61,328 bases of DNA from Bacteroidota bacterium (GCA_003045895.1 PZPC01000027.1:1-61328); one strand, 5' to 3'; counted from the first letter of the stretch, positions 9,251 to 20,200 are shown. Translations and numbers: made by a program. The notes: generated by a model from the sequence alone, not told the origin.

Positions 9251-9285
9251 AAAAGCCTGATCGACTATTTCGATCAGGCTTTTTT
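9251..9285. terminator. Rho-independent terminator after secG
   Basis: A hairpin with arms AAGCCTGATCGA and TCGATCAGGCTT around a CTATT loop is flanked by an A tract on the left and a T7 run on the right. It could work in both directions but serves the TPR-secG unit here. Confidence 0.9.
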
Positions 9286-9502
9286 TATGAGAAACACCTT
9301 CGGTTCCACCCAAGGTGTCCTGTCATAATTTCACCACCTCACACACTATCGGTAAATCCCCGGACGAACCTCCCCCCAAACTGCCGCTTTGTCAGCCCGG
9401 CGGCAATTGGCACGTTCTGTGATAGATACCAGTTGTTGCCGTAGCGGTAACATTCAACTGTTCATTCATTTAACTTTAACTGATAATTAAACTTATCCAT
9501 TT

Positions 9503-9766
9503 ATGAAGCCCATCAACGACCGAGTAGTGATCAAGCCGGCTCTGGCTGAAGAAACCACGAAGGGTGGTATCATTATCCCGGACACAGCCAAAGAAAAGCC
9601 ACAACGCGGCGAGGTTGTAGCCGTCGGCCCAGGCAAAGACGACAATGCCATGACGGTTGCCGTAGGTGATACCGTTTTATACGGCAAGTATGCTGGCCAG
9701 GAAATCACTTACGAAGGAGTAGACTACCTCATTATGCGTGAGGACGACATTCTGATCATCCTCTAA
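9503..9766 (+). CDS. groES: Co-chaperonin GroES
   Basis: The protein has 87 residues, short for the family but complete. [12 protein letters not shown] is the classic start, [20 protein letters not shown] carries the mobile loop and the following strand, and the end [12 protein letters not shown] is typical. GroES caps the GroEL ring during ATP-driven folding in the cytoplasm. groEL follows after 77 bp. No CIRCE palindrome was found in the 270-bp upstream gap, so HrcA control is not supported by the sequence. Confidence 0.97.
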   Translation: MKPINDRVVIKPALAEETTKGGIIIPDTAKEKPQRGEVVAVGPGKDDNAMTVAVGDTVLYGKYAGQEITYEGVDYLIMREDDILIIL

Positions 9767-9828
9767 GTAGGCTGCACCAGTCTTGCTGGTTCATCAGCCC
9801 AACTAATAATCATTAAGGTCAAACCTAA

Positions 9829-11490
<1,662 letters not shown>

Positions 11491-11522
11491 GTCTGGCCCT
11501 CCTATAAAGCTAAGCTTTAAAG

Positions 11523-11560
11523 AAAAAAGCCTCCTACGCTTGCGTGGGGGGCTTTTTTTA
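11523..11560. terminator. Terminator between groEL and the TonB receptor gene
   Basis: AAAAAAGCCTCCTACGC, a TTGC loop and GTGGGGGGCTTTTTT form a GC-rich hairpin (with G-T pairs) between an A tract and a T tract. groEL and the minus-strand receptor gene converge here, so it probably serves both. Confidence 0.85.
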
Positions 11561-11600
11561 TGCGGGTTAATAGTGAATTGCCACTTGCATGACAATACCT

Positions 11601-14090
11601 CTAAAACGCCAAGGCCACCGTCAGGTACCCCGTACGAGGTGCCGAAGGAATGATGCCGGGGCCGGGATACCCCGTGGCACGGCGGGTGAAGTAGCTGCTG
11701 TTCAGGGCATTGTTGACCCCCGTTTCCACTTTCAGGCCCTTGCGAATCTGGTAAGACAGGGAGAGATCCACGATATGATAGGCGGGAATGCTGCCCACAA
11801 TGCCACTAAGGTTGTCCTGTTGGTCCTGGGGGGCATTGGTGGCATCCGAAAACTGTTCCGACAAGTAGGTGTACTGCACGGAACCGAGCAGGTTGTGGTA
11901 GCCAAACCGCAGGCCGGTTTTCAGATTAACCTGTGGTATAAATTCCACCTCTTTGCCCTTCACGTTGGGCACTTCCGAGGCAAAATAGTTGGAGTGGGTC
12001 AGCGCCAGATTAATAAAGTAGTTGAGCCGAAAGGTGGACTTTTGATCCGTTGCTGCGGCGTGCAGCACCTGCCAGTCCAGCATGCTTTCAAAACCGGTGA
12101 TGAAAGCCCGCCCAATATTGCCTCGCCAGCGCACGGGTGGGCCGTTCACTTCCACCGTTTGCCCTTCGGCAGTGACGCGGGTGCGCGGGCGCAGCACCTG
12201 CCCCAGGCGGTCATCGTACAGCAAGCCAAAGCCCGTCAGCTCCAGTGTGAAGCGATCCTGGCGGGTTCGCCAGCCCAGGTCGGCAGTGAATCCGCGCTCA
12301 TCGGAGATGTTGGGGTCCACCTGATCCGAGGGGTTGGTGACCCGGATATCAGCGAAGGTAACCGAGCGAAAATTTTGGGAGAAATTGGCGTAAAATTCGT
12401 GTGCGGGCAGGGGTTTGTAGCTCAGGCCCAGCCCCAGCAGGACGATGTGGCGGGGAAAGCTGCGGTTGTCGGTAAACTGCTGATCGCGGATGGGGTTGCC
12501 CGCCAGGTCGCGGTCGATGGCGCGAAAGATGCCTTCACTCCGGGTGTGAATGTACTCGTAGCGAATGCCGGGCGTCAGCGAAAAGCGCTCGCTGAGGTAA
12601 AAGATGTTCTCCGCGAAAAGCGCCAAATTCTGGTTGGGAAAACGAAAATCCGACTGCGCATCGTAGCTGGGGAATTGCCCGGTGGCGAGCTGAAAGTCGG
12701 CAGCTGCGGCAGCCGATCCGGGCCCCTGCACCGCGCGGTTGTCCGAATCATACCACTTGACGCCCACTAAAAATACGGCATCCCGCCCGCGGGCGGCGTA
12801 GCGGGTGAGCAAGCGGGCTTCGGCACCCCAGTTGTTAAATTCGCCGATCAGCAGATCGCGGGGTGCTGCCAGGTCATCAACCTGGCTCACGCGGTTGGTC
12901 CGGAAGCCGACGGCCCGGCGGCTGGCATCCAGGCCAAAGAGCTGGACGGACAACTCCGTTTTTACCGAAAACCGGTGTTCCAGGCGCAGCGCGTAGAGCA
13001 GCCAGTCGACGTCGAACCAGTTGCGGGTGCGGTTGCTGAAGGTGGGATCGGTGTAAAACCGGGCATCGGTCAGCCCACCTGCCTGTTGGGCGAGGTAGTC
13101 GAGGTAGGTAATTTCAGCCGTCAGTTGGGTGCGCTCCGTAGCCTGGTAGCCCAAATGAAGATAAGCATTCTGCGATTTAAAGCCGGAATTGGGCCGGAAG
13201 CCATCCCCTTGTTTGTGGTTGAAATAGGTGTAGTAGCTAAATTTGCCCACCGTCCCCGACAGGCTGTTGAAGGAGGTGAACAGGTTGTTGGAACCGTAGG
13301 TCTGGCGGGTGAGGCCGCTGATCTTTTGCTGTTCTGCGGGCTGGCGGAAGACGAAATTCACCAATCCCCCAAACTGGGTGCCGTACTGCAGGGAGGCCGC
13401 CCCGCGAATGATCTGTACCTCGTGCAGGGCCTCGGCAGGTGGCGTGTAATAACTTTCGGGATAGCCGAGTACGTCGGCGCTGATGTCGTAGCCATTCTGG
13501 CGGGTATTGAAACTGGCCGAGCGGTTGGGGTCCAGGCCCCGGCCACCGATATTGAGTTGCAAGCCACCGTCGTCGGCTTCCTGGATGTTCAGCCCACTTA
13601 CCTGTCCGTAAATCTGACGGGCGTTGTTGGCAGCCATGTTAGCGGTCAGCAAATCCAGTAGAATGACTTCCGTCTTTTTACCCGCATAGATCGCCGTTCC
13701 TTCCACGGCTTTCAGGCGTTGCAGCGCATAAATATCCTCCTGGGCTTCCTGGACCACAACCTCCGCCAGGCGTACCTGTAGGTCGGTGAGTAAAAATTCG
13801 CCTTCCTGGTTGCCTTCCGCCAGCGTCAAAGAAGTCTCAAGCGTTTGGTAACCAAACAGGAAGATGTAGCAGGAATAGCTACCCGAGGGAAGGCCCTTGA
13901 GTTCGAAGCGGCCATTCGCATTGGTCATCGTCGTCAGGCCGGGAGCGGGCAAAAACACCTCTACGCCCGCCAGCGGTGCTTTGGTGGCGGCATCCCGAAC
14001 GGTGCCGGCAAACCGGTTTTGCCCCCAGCCCGCAGGCGCCAGCGCCAGCAGAAACAGGATGAATACAGCAAATGTTTTATTGTTCAGCAT
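11601..14090 (-). CDS. TonB-dependent outer-membrane receptor, iron type
   Basis: The protein has 829 residues. A signal peptide ends near GWGQ (residue 24). A carboxypeptidase-regulatory-like domain follows (about 25-110, FAGTVRDAATKAPLAGVEVF), then the plug (about 130-240, with IQEADDGGLQLNIGGRGLDP and VQIIRGAASLQYGTQFGGLV), then the 22-strand barrel ending in an aromatic residue (YLTVALAF). The resemblance is to ferric-citrate/siderophore-type receptors. It is the last gene of the DUF4856-imelysin-HTTM operon; the HTTM stop codon overlaps its start by about 14 bp. From that context it probably imports iron or an iron chelate. The exact ligand cannot be read from the sequence. Confidence 0.9.
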   Translation of the reverse strand: MLNNKTFAVFILFLLALAPAGWGQNRFAGTVRDAATKAPLAGVEVFLPAPGLTTMTNANGRFELKGLPSGSYSCYIFLFGYQTLETSLTLAEGNQEGEFLLTDLQVRLAEVVVQEAQEDIYALQRLKAVEGTAIYAGKKTEVILLDLLTANMAANNARQIYGQVSGLNIQEADDGGLQLNIGGRGLDPNRSASFNTRQNGYDISADVLGYPESYYTPPAEALHEVQIIRGAASLQYGTQFGGLVNFVFRQPAEQQKISGLTRQTYGSNNLFTSFNSLSGTVGKFSYYTYFNHKQGDGFRPNSGFKSQNAYLHLGYQATERTQLTAEITYLDYLAQQAGGLTDARFYTDPTFSNRTRNWFDVDWLLYALRLEHRFSVKTELSVQLFGLDASRRAVGFRTNRVSQVDDLAAPRDLLIGEFNNWGAEARLLTRYAARGRDAVFLVGVKWYDSDNRAVQGPGSAAAAADFQLATGQFPSYDAQSDFRFPNQNLALFAENIFYLSERFSLTPGIRYEYIHTRSEGIFRAIDRDLAGNPIRDQQFTDNRSFPRHIVLLGLGLSYKPLPAHEFYANFSQNFRSVTFADIRVTNPSDQVDPNISDERGFTADLGWRTRQDRFTLELTGFGLLYDDRLGQVLRPRTRVTAEGQTVEVNGPPVRWRGNIGRAFITGFESMLDWQVLHAAATDQKSTFRLNYFINLALTHSNYFASEVPNVKGKEVEFIPQVNLKTGLRFGYHNLLGSVQYTYLSEQFSDATNAPQDQQDNLSGIVGSIPAYHIVDLSLSYQIRKGLKVETGVNNALNSSYFTRRATGYPGPGIIPSAPRTGYLTVALAF

Positions 14091-15492
14091 GGTAAGGTAG
14101 TATCCAGGTAGCGGGAAGAAAAGAAGGTTGAACCTGGGTCAGGTCAACCGTAGGATCAATAAAAGGGCGGCTGCTTTGGCCATTTAGCGCCACGTAACTT
14201 TCGACGTAAACGGCCGGATCGGCAATCCCGCGTGCCCGGTAGACGGCTGCCAGGTAGTGGGCGTATTCCAGGATAAAATCGGGCTGGGTAGCCATTTGCT
14301 TTTCCTGAAAAGGGTTGATAAATTCGGCGTTGTTGACGTAGAAGCGGCGCCCCGAAGCCCGATCGACGATCTTAAAATTGGCGTAACCTGCCTTTTCCAT
14401 CAGCATGACGCGCCAGGAAAAACGGTAACCCTGTTCCGTCCAGAAGAGTTTACCCGGGTACAGGGCAAAACGCAGGGGCAGCAAAATTTGGATGGCGAAA
14501 AAAAATCCTAAAACAACTAAGGTCACTCGTGTTTGCCCGTTAGAAAAAGAGGAAGAGCTAGTAGGTACAACGACCGTATCCTGCTTTGTCAATTGCAGCG
14601 AATCGGCCTGCTCGTAGCCAAAAAAAAGCCCCATCCGTCTCCCCCAGTTCCGTAGCCGCGTCAGCACCTGCTCGTGAAAACTGGCCGGAAAGAAGATCAA
14701 CGCGCTGACGATCATCAGGTAAGGAAACATGCCGATGGGAAAAAGAATGCGGGTAAGCACGTGAAAACCAACCACCAGTACGAAGGCGAAGTTGCGCGTG
14801 CGGGCGTTCCACAACAAAAAAGGAATCGCCAGGTCATACAGTGCGCCCCCCCAACTAAAGGCGTAGGCTACCCACTGCTCCCGCAGGAGCGGACCGATGA
14901 GTGGCAGATAGTCCCGGGCCGGCAGCCAAATGCTAAGCGGTTGGGCCCGCAGGAGCCAGTCGGGGTTCAGCTTTGCCAGACCGGCGTAGATGTAGACAAT
15001 GGACAGGAGCAGTTTGATGGCATCAATGGTCCAGACGGGAACTTGCGCGGCAGCCCGAGCGGGTCGGCGGCGGGCATCGAATGAGAAATAAGCCTGCGCA
15101 GGTAAAAATAGGAGCAAAAAACTCAGAATGCTGACGAAGTAATAGTGGTTGAGATACGTCGTCTTATCGAGCAACTCGAAGTAGGTGAAGGTGGCAAAAA
15201 AGACGACAATTGCCAGGCGGTACTGGTAGCCCAAGGCTACCAGTACCGCTGCCAGCAACGCTATCGCAAAAAGGACGTAGGTAAAGGCCCCGAGCGGTTT
15301 CACCCAGGAAAACCCGTAATAGGTAAAATGAAAAGTGGGCTCCAGGTACAACTTTTCAATCCACCCCAGGGCCGCGAAGCGAAGGAGACTGATGCCCATG
15401 AGCAGGCCAAAACACAGGCGGAATACCGCCAGCGGAGCCGCGCTGGTCGTGCGGGAAAAATAGTCGGTCAGGGATCTAATCGCCATCGGCAT
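14077..15492 (-). CDS. HTTM domain membrane protein, vitamin K-dependent gamma-carboxylase-like
   Basis: The protein has 471 residues with several hydrophobic segments in the first 300. The signature segments of the horizontally transferred transmembrane (HTTM)/gamma-carboxylase family are visible: YLNHYYFVSILSFLLLFLPA, IVYIYAGLAKLNPDWL (the region holding the catalytic Lys in the human carboxylase), and VVGFHVLTRILFPIGMFPYL. A more periplasmic C-terminal domain follows. Two ATGs lie close together (15492 and 15486); either would overlap the imelysin stop codon, so translation is probably coupled. Bacterial members have no proven vitamin K-dependent substrate. Its place between an imelysin and a TonB receptor suggests a role in iron uptake or in modifying one of the neighbours; this is inference. 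Confidence 0.8.
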   Translation of the reverse strand: MPMAIRSLTDYFSRTTSAAPLAVFRLCFGLLMGISLLRFAALGWIEKLYLEPTFHFTYYGFSWVKPLGAFTYVLFAIALLAAVLVALGYQYRLAIVVFFATFTYFELLDKTTYLNHYYFVSILSFLLLFLPAQAYFSFDARRRPARAAAQVPVWTIDAIKLLLSIVYIYAGLAKLNPDWLLRAQPLSIWLPARDYLPLIGPLLREQWVAYAFSWGGALYDLAIPFLLWNARTRNFAFVLVVGFHVLTRILFPIGMFPYLMIVSALIFFPASFHEQVLTRLRNWGRRMGLFFGYEQADSLQLTKQDTVVVPTSSSSFSNGQTRVTLVVLGFFFAIQILLPLRFALYPGKLFWTEQGYRFSWRVMLMEKAGYANFKIVDRASGRRFYVNNAEFINPFQEKQMATQPDFILEYAHYLAAVYRARGIADPAVYVESYVALNGQSSRPFIDPTVDLTQVQPSFLPATWILPYHAEQ

Positions 15493-16585
15493 CCACGAAA
15501 TCTACGTTGATATTGAGGGCCTGGAGCATATCTACTTTCAGGTAGACCACGTTGACCTGCAACAAATCAAAAGCCGTGAGGAGGGCGTTGTTGTCGGCGG
15601 CGATCTGGTCGACAAAATCGTCTTGCAAGGTCATGATCTGCGCGCGGGCGGCATTGAACTGGTCGTTGATGACCGTACTCAGGGGCAGGCCATTCTTTTG
15701 CACCTGGCGCTCGTCCAGGTAGTCGGCGAGGCCGGTACCGCGGGTATTGCTCCCCCGGTGTTGGCCGTTGAAGAAGTCCTGCGTGGCGGCCAGGGCAGCG
15801 AGGAGGAGGTCTTTCGACAGGTTGCCACGGTAGTAAGCTTCTACGTTGCCGGGCAGCGGTGAGCCCGAAAAGACGCCCGCCGGAATGCCTACTTTACCGG
15901 CCCGCAGGAACCGTTCGTAATAGAAGATGTAATCGTTGACCACTTTGTCTACCGAGGCGGTAGCCGAGCTGGCGTCGTTGCTGATGAAGGTCTCGCGGTA
16001 GCCGGTAGACCAATCATTTCGTACGGTAGTCACCAACTCCTCCATACGGGAGGTTACCGCCAGCAGGTAAGCGCGATAGGAAGCCCCCAACGAGGGGTCG
16101 AGGTACAAACTGAGCAGGTCGGCATCAGTCTCCCGCAGGCCGAAGAGCAGGTAGTCGAGCGCAGGAAACCCCTGGCGGGAAAATTCGGAAGGAAGGGCCA
16201 GGTTGTAGACCCCACTTTCCGCGTTGGCGGCAATTCCGGCCGCGTCCGTTGGGTAGATATTGAGAAAGTTACGCAGGGTCAGCTCTTCCGCTTTGCCGAT
16301 ATCAATGAGTGCGACGCTTTGCCAGGACAGGTAGGCGACCTCCCATTGCTGGCGGAGGCCATTCAGGGTCCCCACTGCCGGAGCGTCGGTGAAAGCCTGG
16401 GTGGCCGTTTTTAACAGGGTTAACTCACTGGCCAGATCGGTATATCCAGGAATAACCAGGTGATCGGCCCAGTTGGTGAGCAAATCCCGGCGGTTGAAGG
16501 TATCTGCGGGCTGGGGCGTGTTGGTATTGTCATCGCCGCAGGCAAAGAGAAAAGCCAGACCACAACAAATAAGCACATTCTTCAT
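15476..16585 (-). CDS. Imelysin-family lipoprotein
   Basis: The protein has 369 residues. The start MKNVLICCGLAFLFAC gives a lipobox with Cys at 16. The imelysin domain covers about 40-360. In place of the classical GxHxxE motif it has GFPALDYLLFG, as in the subgroup of this family found in Bacteroidota. Imelysin-like proteins (EfeO/IrpA relatives) are periplasmic or surface proteins tied to iron uptake. It lies 40 bp after the DUF4856 gene and overlaps the HTTM gene by 17 bp in one operon. Confidence 0.85.
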   Translation of the reverse strand: MKNVLICCGLAFLFACGDDNTNTPQPADTFNRRDLLTNWADHLVIPGYTDLASELTLLKTATQAFTDAPAVGTLNGLRQQWEVAYLSWQSVALIDIGKAEELTLRNFLNIYPTDAAGIAANAESGVYNLALPSEFSRQGFPALDYLLFGLRETDADLLSLYLDPSLGASYRAYLLAVTSRMEELVTTVRNDWSTGYRETFISNDASSATASVDKVVNDYIFYYERFLRAGKVGIPAGVFSGSPLPGNVEAYYRGNLSKDLLLAALAATQDFFNGQHRGSNTRGTGLADYLDERQVQKNGLPLSTVINDQFNAARAQIMTLQDDFVDQIAADNNALLTAFDLLQVNVVYLKVDMLQALNINVDFVDADGD

Positions 16586-16625
16586 GGTATCAATGGTTTA
16601 ATGGGGTGAATAAAACGGTGTGGCG

Positions 16626-17846
16626 TTACTCCGCAGCCTCCGCTACGCTGAAGCCGAAAGCAGCGCTAATGGTCGTAGAAAGCGTATCCAGCGTAGCTGG
16701 GGTAACATGCCACAAGCCATCGGGGCCGTCATCCAGCAGATCGACCAGTAAAGCCTCCACTTCGGCACCGGTGAAATAAGGCGCCGGCGCATCGGGCCGG
16801 CGGGTAAACTGCAGGCTGTAGATAAAGCCGTAGGCTTCGGATAAGTCGTGGAAAGCGCCCCCGTAGCTGGCGGGTTGGTTGTTGATAGCTTGTTTAGCTT
16901 GCTGGAGGTAAAAAACCGCCCGCACGGCTACCACCTTCGACAGCTGCGTGCGGATAATGGCCGCTTGCTGGTCGCGGAGGGTGTAGTCGCCCGCTACGAT
17001 GGCTGCCCGGCCCAGTTTGAAGGCGGCAAAGATCGTCCCGGCCACGCCCTTGAAGTCGGGGTCATCCTCCACCCTACCCAGGTATTCATTGAGAAAGCTG
17101 TCATCGTCACCGATGGTGAGATTGGGCTTGGCCGGGTTGGCAGCTGTACCGTAAAGGTAGCCGTAGGCCTCGTCCCATTTGTGCTCCATATCGGTGTAAT
17201 CTTCCCCCGCAAGGGTGGTCGCATTGTCGTTTTCCAGGCGGTTGTTGCCCGCATCCAGCACCGCCACCCCGAGGTAGTTGTTCAGCATTTGGTCCAACAT
17301 GAGGGCACCCAACAGGCCCTTGATCACCAATTGGTTGTACTCCAGCCCTTGCGCGCTGACGTAGCGGGCCTGGGTACCGTCGGCCAACTGACCGGGAATA
17401 CCGGGCGCAGCCACCTGGCCCTGGGCGGGGAATACTTCGGCATACTGGGCGTCCAGCCAGTTGGCAAACTGGGTTTTAATGCGTGCAGATCCGGCCGTAT
17501 TGGCGGAAAAATAATCGGCCGAAGCGGCTACTTTGGAACGGATACTTTGGGTTGCGGCGTTCAGCGCTGCCGAAGCAAAAGGAGACACGTCTCCCCCATC
17601 GGCGGCTTCGTTGCGGTACATCTCCTGCCACTGGCCAGCCGTTGCTGAAAAATTGAGCATACTGGCCTTGAGTTCTTCGGCCATCAAAATGCGCGTGGTC
17701 TGCCCGGTGAAGTCTACGGTCGAATTGCCCGCCCGCAAAAAGGTGTAGTCGGAGGGTTCCGCAATTGCGGGCCTTCCACCCTCTTCTTCGCAGGTCATAA
17801 AAAGTAGCGTGGAACCTATAAAAAGGAACAGGAGACGAGGATTCAT
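16626..17846 (-). CDS. DUF4856 lipoprotein
   Basis: The protein has 406 residues. The start MNPRLLFLFIGSTLLFMTC gives a lipobox with Cys at 19. The rest is mostly helical and matches the pattern of DUF4856 proteins, which are distantly imelysin-like: YTFLRAGNSTVDFTGQTTRI near the start, GLEYNQLVIKGLLGALMLDQ in the middle, then DDSFLNEYLG. It is the first gene of the operon leading to imelysin, HTTM and the TonB receptor. It is probably a surface or periplasmic iron or iron-complex binding protein; that role comes from context, not from motifs. Confidence 0.8.
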   Translation of the reverse strand: MNPRLLFLFIGSTLLFMTCEEEGGRPAIAEPSDYTFLRAGNSTVDFTGQTTRILMAEELKASMLNFSATAGQWQEMYRNEAADGGDVSPFASAALNAATQSIRSKVAASADYFSANTAGSARIKTQFANWLDAQYAEVFPAQGQVAAPGIPGQLADGTQARYVSAQGLEYNQLVIKGLLGALMLDQMLNNYLGVAVLDAGNNRLENDNATTLAGEDYTDMEHKWDEAYGYLYGTAANPAKPNLTIGDDDSFLNEYLGRVEDDPDFKGVAGTIFAAFKLGRAAIVAGDYTLRDQQAAIIRTQLSKVVAVRAVFYLQQAKQAINNQPASYGGAFHDLSEAYGFIYSLQFTRRPDAPAPYFTGAEVEALLVDLLDDGPDGLWHVTPATLDTLSTTISAAFGFSVAEAAE

Positions 17847-17860
17847 GTTGTTTATTCTTA

Positions 17861-17871
17861 TTTAGACTTAA
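17861..17871. promoter_or_regulatory. Possible operator in the iron operon leader
   Basis: TTTAGACTTAA is an imperfect palindrome (one mismatched pair) just downstream of the predicted transcription start. Its form recalls half-sites of DtxR/MntR-type boxes, but it is short and could be chance. It is noted because the operon looks iron-related. Confidence 0.2.
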
Positions 17872-17885
17872 TACAAATAACGACG

Positions 17886-17916
17886 CAAACTTAGTAAACT
17901 TCTCCTAAATGGCCAA
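17886..17916 (-). promoter_or_regulatory. Promoter of the DUF4856-imelysin-HTTM-TonB operon
   Basis: On the minus strand TTG (complement of 17914-17916), a 20-nt spacer and TAAGTTTG (complement of 17886-17893) match the Bacteroidota promoter TTG-N19/20-TAnnTTTG exactly. The predicted start of transcription lies near 17879, about 33 nt before the ATG at 17846. Confidence 0.6.
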
Positions 17917-18522
17917 CGCACGGCAAGAAATTAAAACCAATTTTACACTAATCTTACTTAGCGGAGGAAATGTTTAATAAATTTTACGTTGCTTTATTTT
18001 GCATAAACAAACATTTACAAGTATATTCACACTGTAATCTGAAAGCGATCTATTTTTTGACCATCTTTTAGCTTACTCATCGGTAACTACCCCTTGCGGC
18101 GGACACGCTTCGCCAGGCCAGCAAGGGCATTCAGCGGTTTTGTTTTCCTTGCTTGGTTGTTGGCAGTGCATAACTGGCAGCAATGGTGGTGGTTTGCCCC
18201 GTGTGACCAGTGGGTCGGAAGTGGGGCTGGCGTTCAGGCCTTGAGGGTGGGCCCCTCCCAAGGGGCTGCTATGCCCTGGCAAGAAATCTCCCCCCTTTCA
18301 GTTTCCCAATCCAACCTTCGATCCCTCCCCTCGCGAGCAGACAGACTTCAAGGTGGATTCATCCAAACTTACTTCGGGAATCCAGTTGGTCGGCATCTTT
18401 CTCAGAATAGCGATTATTGGCCAGAAATAAATTTCAGGCAGCTTTAGTGGCCAGCATAGCATAACTTACCAATTACTACGGATTCGCTAGTGGTGTTCAT
18501 TTGACCTCTACCATCAATCACA
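17917..18522. other. Intergenic stretch with an unexplained GC-rich patch
   Basis: After the promoter, the sequence to about 18060 is AT-rich. From about 18075 to 18450 it becomes as GC-rich as coding DNA but has no convincing protein: frames on both strands are short and of odd composition. A perfect small hairpin GCCCCT-CCCA-AGGGGC lies near 18250. It could be a decayed gene or a structured RNA, or neither; no known family was recognised. Confidence 0.3.
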
Positions 18523-20079
18523 CTAACGGCCACCCGCCTGTTTTGCCAAAAACTTGCGGTGCACCACTTCCTGAATTGGGATGTCTTCGATCTTGCTTTC
18601 TAACCAAGAGATAATATCCAGGTAAAGGAAGGGGCGGCGTTCGAACTGTTTGTCTTCCAGCTTGACCAGTTTTGCCTTGAGGCTCACAAACTCGTTTTTC
18701 AGTTCACTGGGGTGCATGCGGGGTGTTTTGCGCAAGAAGTAAAAGATCTCGCGTTGTACTTCGTGCAGGTCTTGGAGCTTGGCCAGAAACCGGTAGACCG
18801 ATTTCACCTGGTATTCCACGAGCTGGCGGTTGCCCAATTCGAAGTGTGCGATCAGGTTCAGAATACGGGCAAAACTCTGGATATCCTCGCGGTAATCGGG
18901 GTTTTTCTGGTTGATGATCAGATTGAGGTAATCGATAGCCTTGCTGTTGTTGCCGCTCCCGAAGTAAAGACAGGCAATACGGTAATAGAAAACGAGCACG
19001 CGGCGGTCGTCCCAGTTGTAGCTGTTGTCATCGATGATTTTCACGAGGGAAGGCACCAACTTGACGCCTTCGCTGAAAGTACCTTCCAGGAAATGCAGTT
19101 TGATCTGGTGCATGTACCAAAACAGGTAATACAACCCTTCCACATTGCGATTATTGGTCATATCGAACTTTTTGGGGAAGGCCTCTAATACAGCCATCAC
19201 CTCGCGGAACCGATCGTACTGCAGGGTATTAAAAAGGGCGTTGAGGATTTTGTGTAAGCCCTTTAAATAGACGGGGGCGTGCAATTGGATGACTCCAGGT
19301 TCTTCTTCAAATAGGGTCAACCATCGCTGGCTGTAGCGGTAGCACTGGGGAAAATCCTGGACGATGTGATTGTACCAGTAGTAGGCTTTACAGTAGTAGA
19401 CCTTGCTCCAAAAATCCAGGGTATTGTAATCGACCTGAGGTACCCGGCTGCGAAAATAGTCCCGCACCTGGAGGAAGTCTTTCTCGTTGCGTACGTGGCC
19501 TACTTTCAGATAGAGACCGTACATCTGTAGGCTGAGGTTGGAAAACAGATTGGCCCAATTCAGGCGCTCGGTCATGGCCACCGACTGTTTTGCCAGTTCA
19601 TCGGCGCGCCCTTCGATACTGCCGGTAATGTACTGCCCCTCAATGCGCTTCTCGAACTCCAGGATTTCCAGGGCCAGGGTATCAAATTTTCCTTCGTAGG
19701 CGTGTTGCTTGGCTTTGTCGAGGATATCCAGGGATTGTTGGTAGAGGCCCTTGTTGTACAAGACCCGGGCATAGTCGATCGACTCTCTAATCTGAATATC
19801 CTCGTTGAAATTTTTGCTCAACAACCGCAGGCTGGTCAGTAATTGCTTGTAGAGGTGGGCCTTCAGGTTGGACAGCTGGCTCTTCTTGATCTCGGGAATC
19901 CGCTTCAGCAAAACACCCTCGTCGTACTCCTGGTGCTTGTCCAGGTGATCGAACAACTGCAGGAACAAAATGTCGTTAGAGGACTGATTACGCTTGACAA
20001 ACAGCCGAAAGTGCCTTTTTTCGGCCCGCGTAAGCGAAACAATCAGTTGTAACAAATCGTCGGTCTTCTGTTTTGGCAT
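18523..20079 (-). CDS. Large helical-repeat (TPR-like) protein, function unknown
   Basis: The protein has 518 residues, no signal peptide and no membrane segment. It is almost entirely alpha-helical with TPR-like helix pairs, for example YNKGLYQQSLDILDKAKQHA and ACLYFGSGNNSKAIDYLNLI. The N-terminal 70 residues are basic (TRAEKRHFRLFVKRNQSSND). It is likely a cytoplasmic scaffold. Proteins of this size and shape are frequent in Saprospiraceae, but I know of no assigned function. It diverges from leuA across a 171-bp gap. Confidence 0.75.
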   Translation of the reverse strand: MPKQKTDDLLQLIVSLTRAEKRHFRLFVKRNQSSNDILFLQLFDHLDKHQEYDEGVLLKRIPEIKKSQLSNLKAHLYKQLLTSLRLLSKNFNEDIQIRESIDYARVLYNKGLYQQSLDILDKAKQHAYEGKFDTLALEILEFEKRIEGQYITGSIEGRADELAKQSVAMTERLNWANLFSNLSLQMYGLYLKVGHVRNEKDFLQVRDYFRSRVPQVDYNTLDFWSKVYYCKAYYWYNHIVQDFPQCYRYSQRWLTLFEEEPGVIQLHAPVYLKGLHKILNALFNTLQYDRFREVMAVLEAFPKKFDMTNNRNVEGLYYLFWYMHQIKLHFLEGTFSEGVKLVPSLVKIIDDNSYNWDDRRVLVFYYRIACLYFGSGNNSKAIDYLNLIINQKNPDYREDIQSFARILNLIAHFELGNRQLVEYQVKSVYRFLAKLQDLHEVQREIFYFLRKTPRMHPSELKNEFVSLKAKLVKLEDKQFERRPFLYLDIISWLESKIEDIPIQEVVHRKFLAKQAGGR

Positions 20080-20192
20080 TGTATTTATATATTTTACAAT
20101 CCACTGATTAACAACAGCTTAATAAACAACTACCCGGCATGGCATGTTGGACTACTTTACTATTTTAACCACTTAAGCTGGTTACATCCAAA

Positions 20193-20200
20193 TACCTTTG
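20193..20200 (+). promoter_or_regulatory. Candidate -7 box of the leu operon
   Basis: TACCTTTG matches TAnnTTTG exactly and lies 50 bp upstream of the leuA ATG. No TTG stands at the usual distance upstream, so the promoter is only half supported. No leader peptide or T-box structure was recognised. Confidence 0.3.

Noticed and set aside
9407-9424. Sigma-54-like promoter TTGGCACG upstream of groES
   Set aside because: The -24 half fits, but the -12 half reads GTGAT instead of TTGCA and lacks the essential GC.
9286-9502. CIRCE heat-shock palindrome before groES
   Set aside because: No TTAGCACTC-N9-GAGTGCTAA or near match was found in the gap.
18094-18447. Plus-strand gene of 117 codons in the GC-rich patch
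   Set aside because: Odd composition rich in Trp and Gln runs and no family resemblance; not supported.
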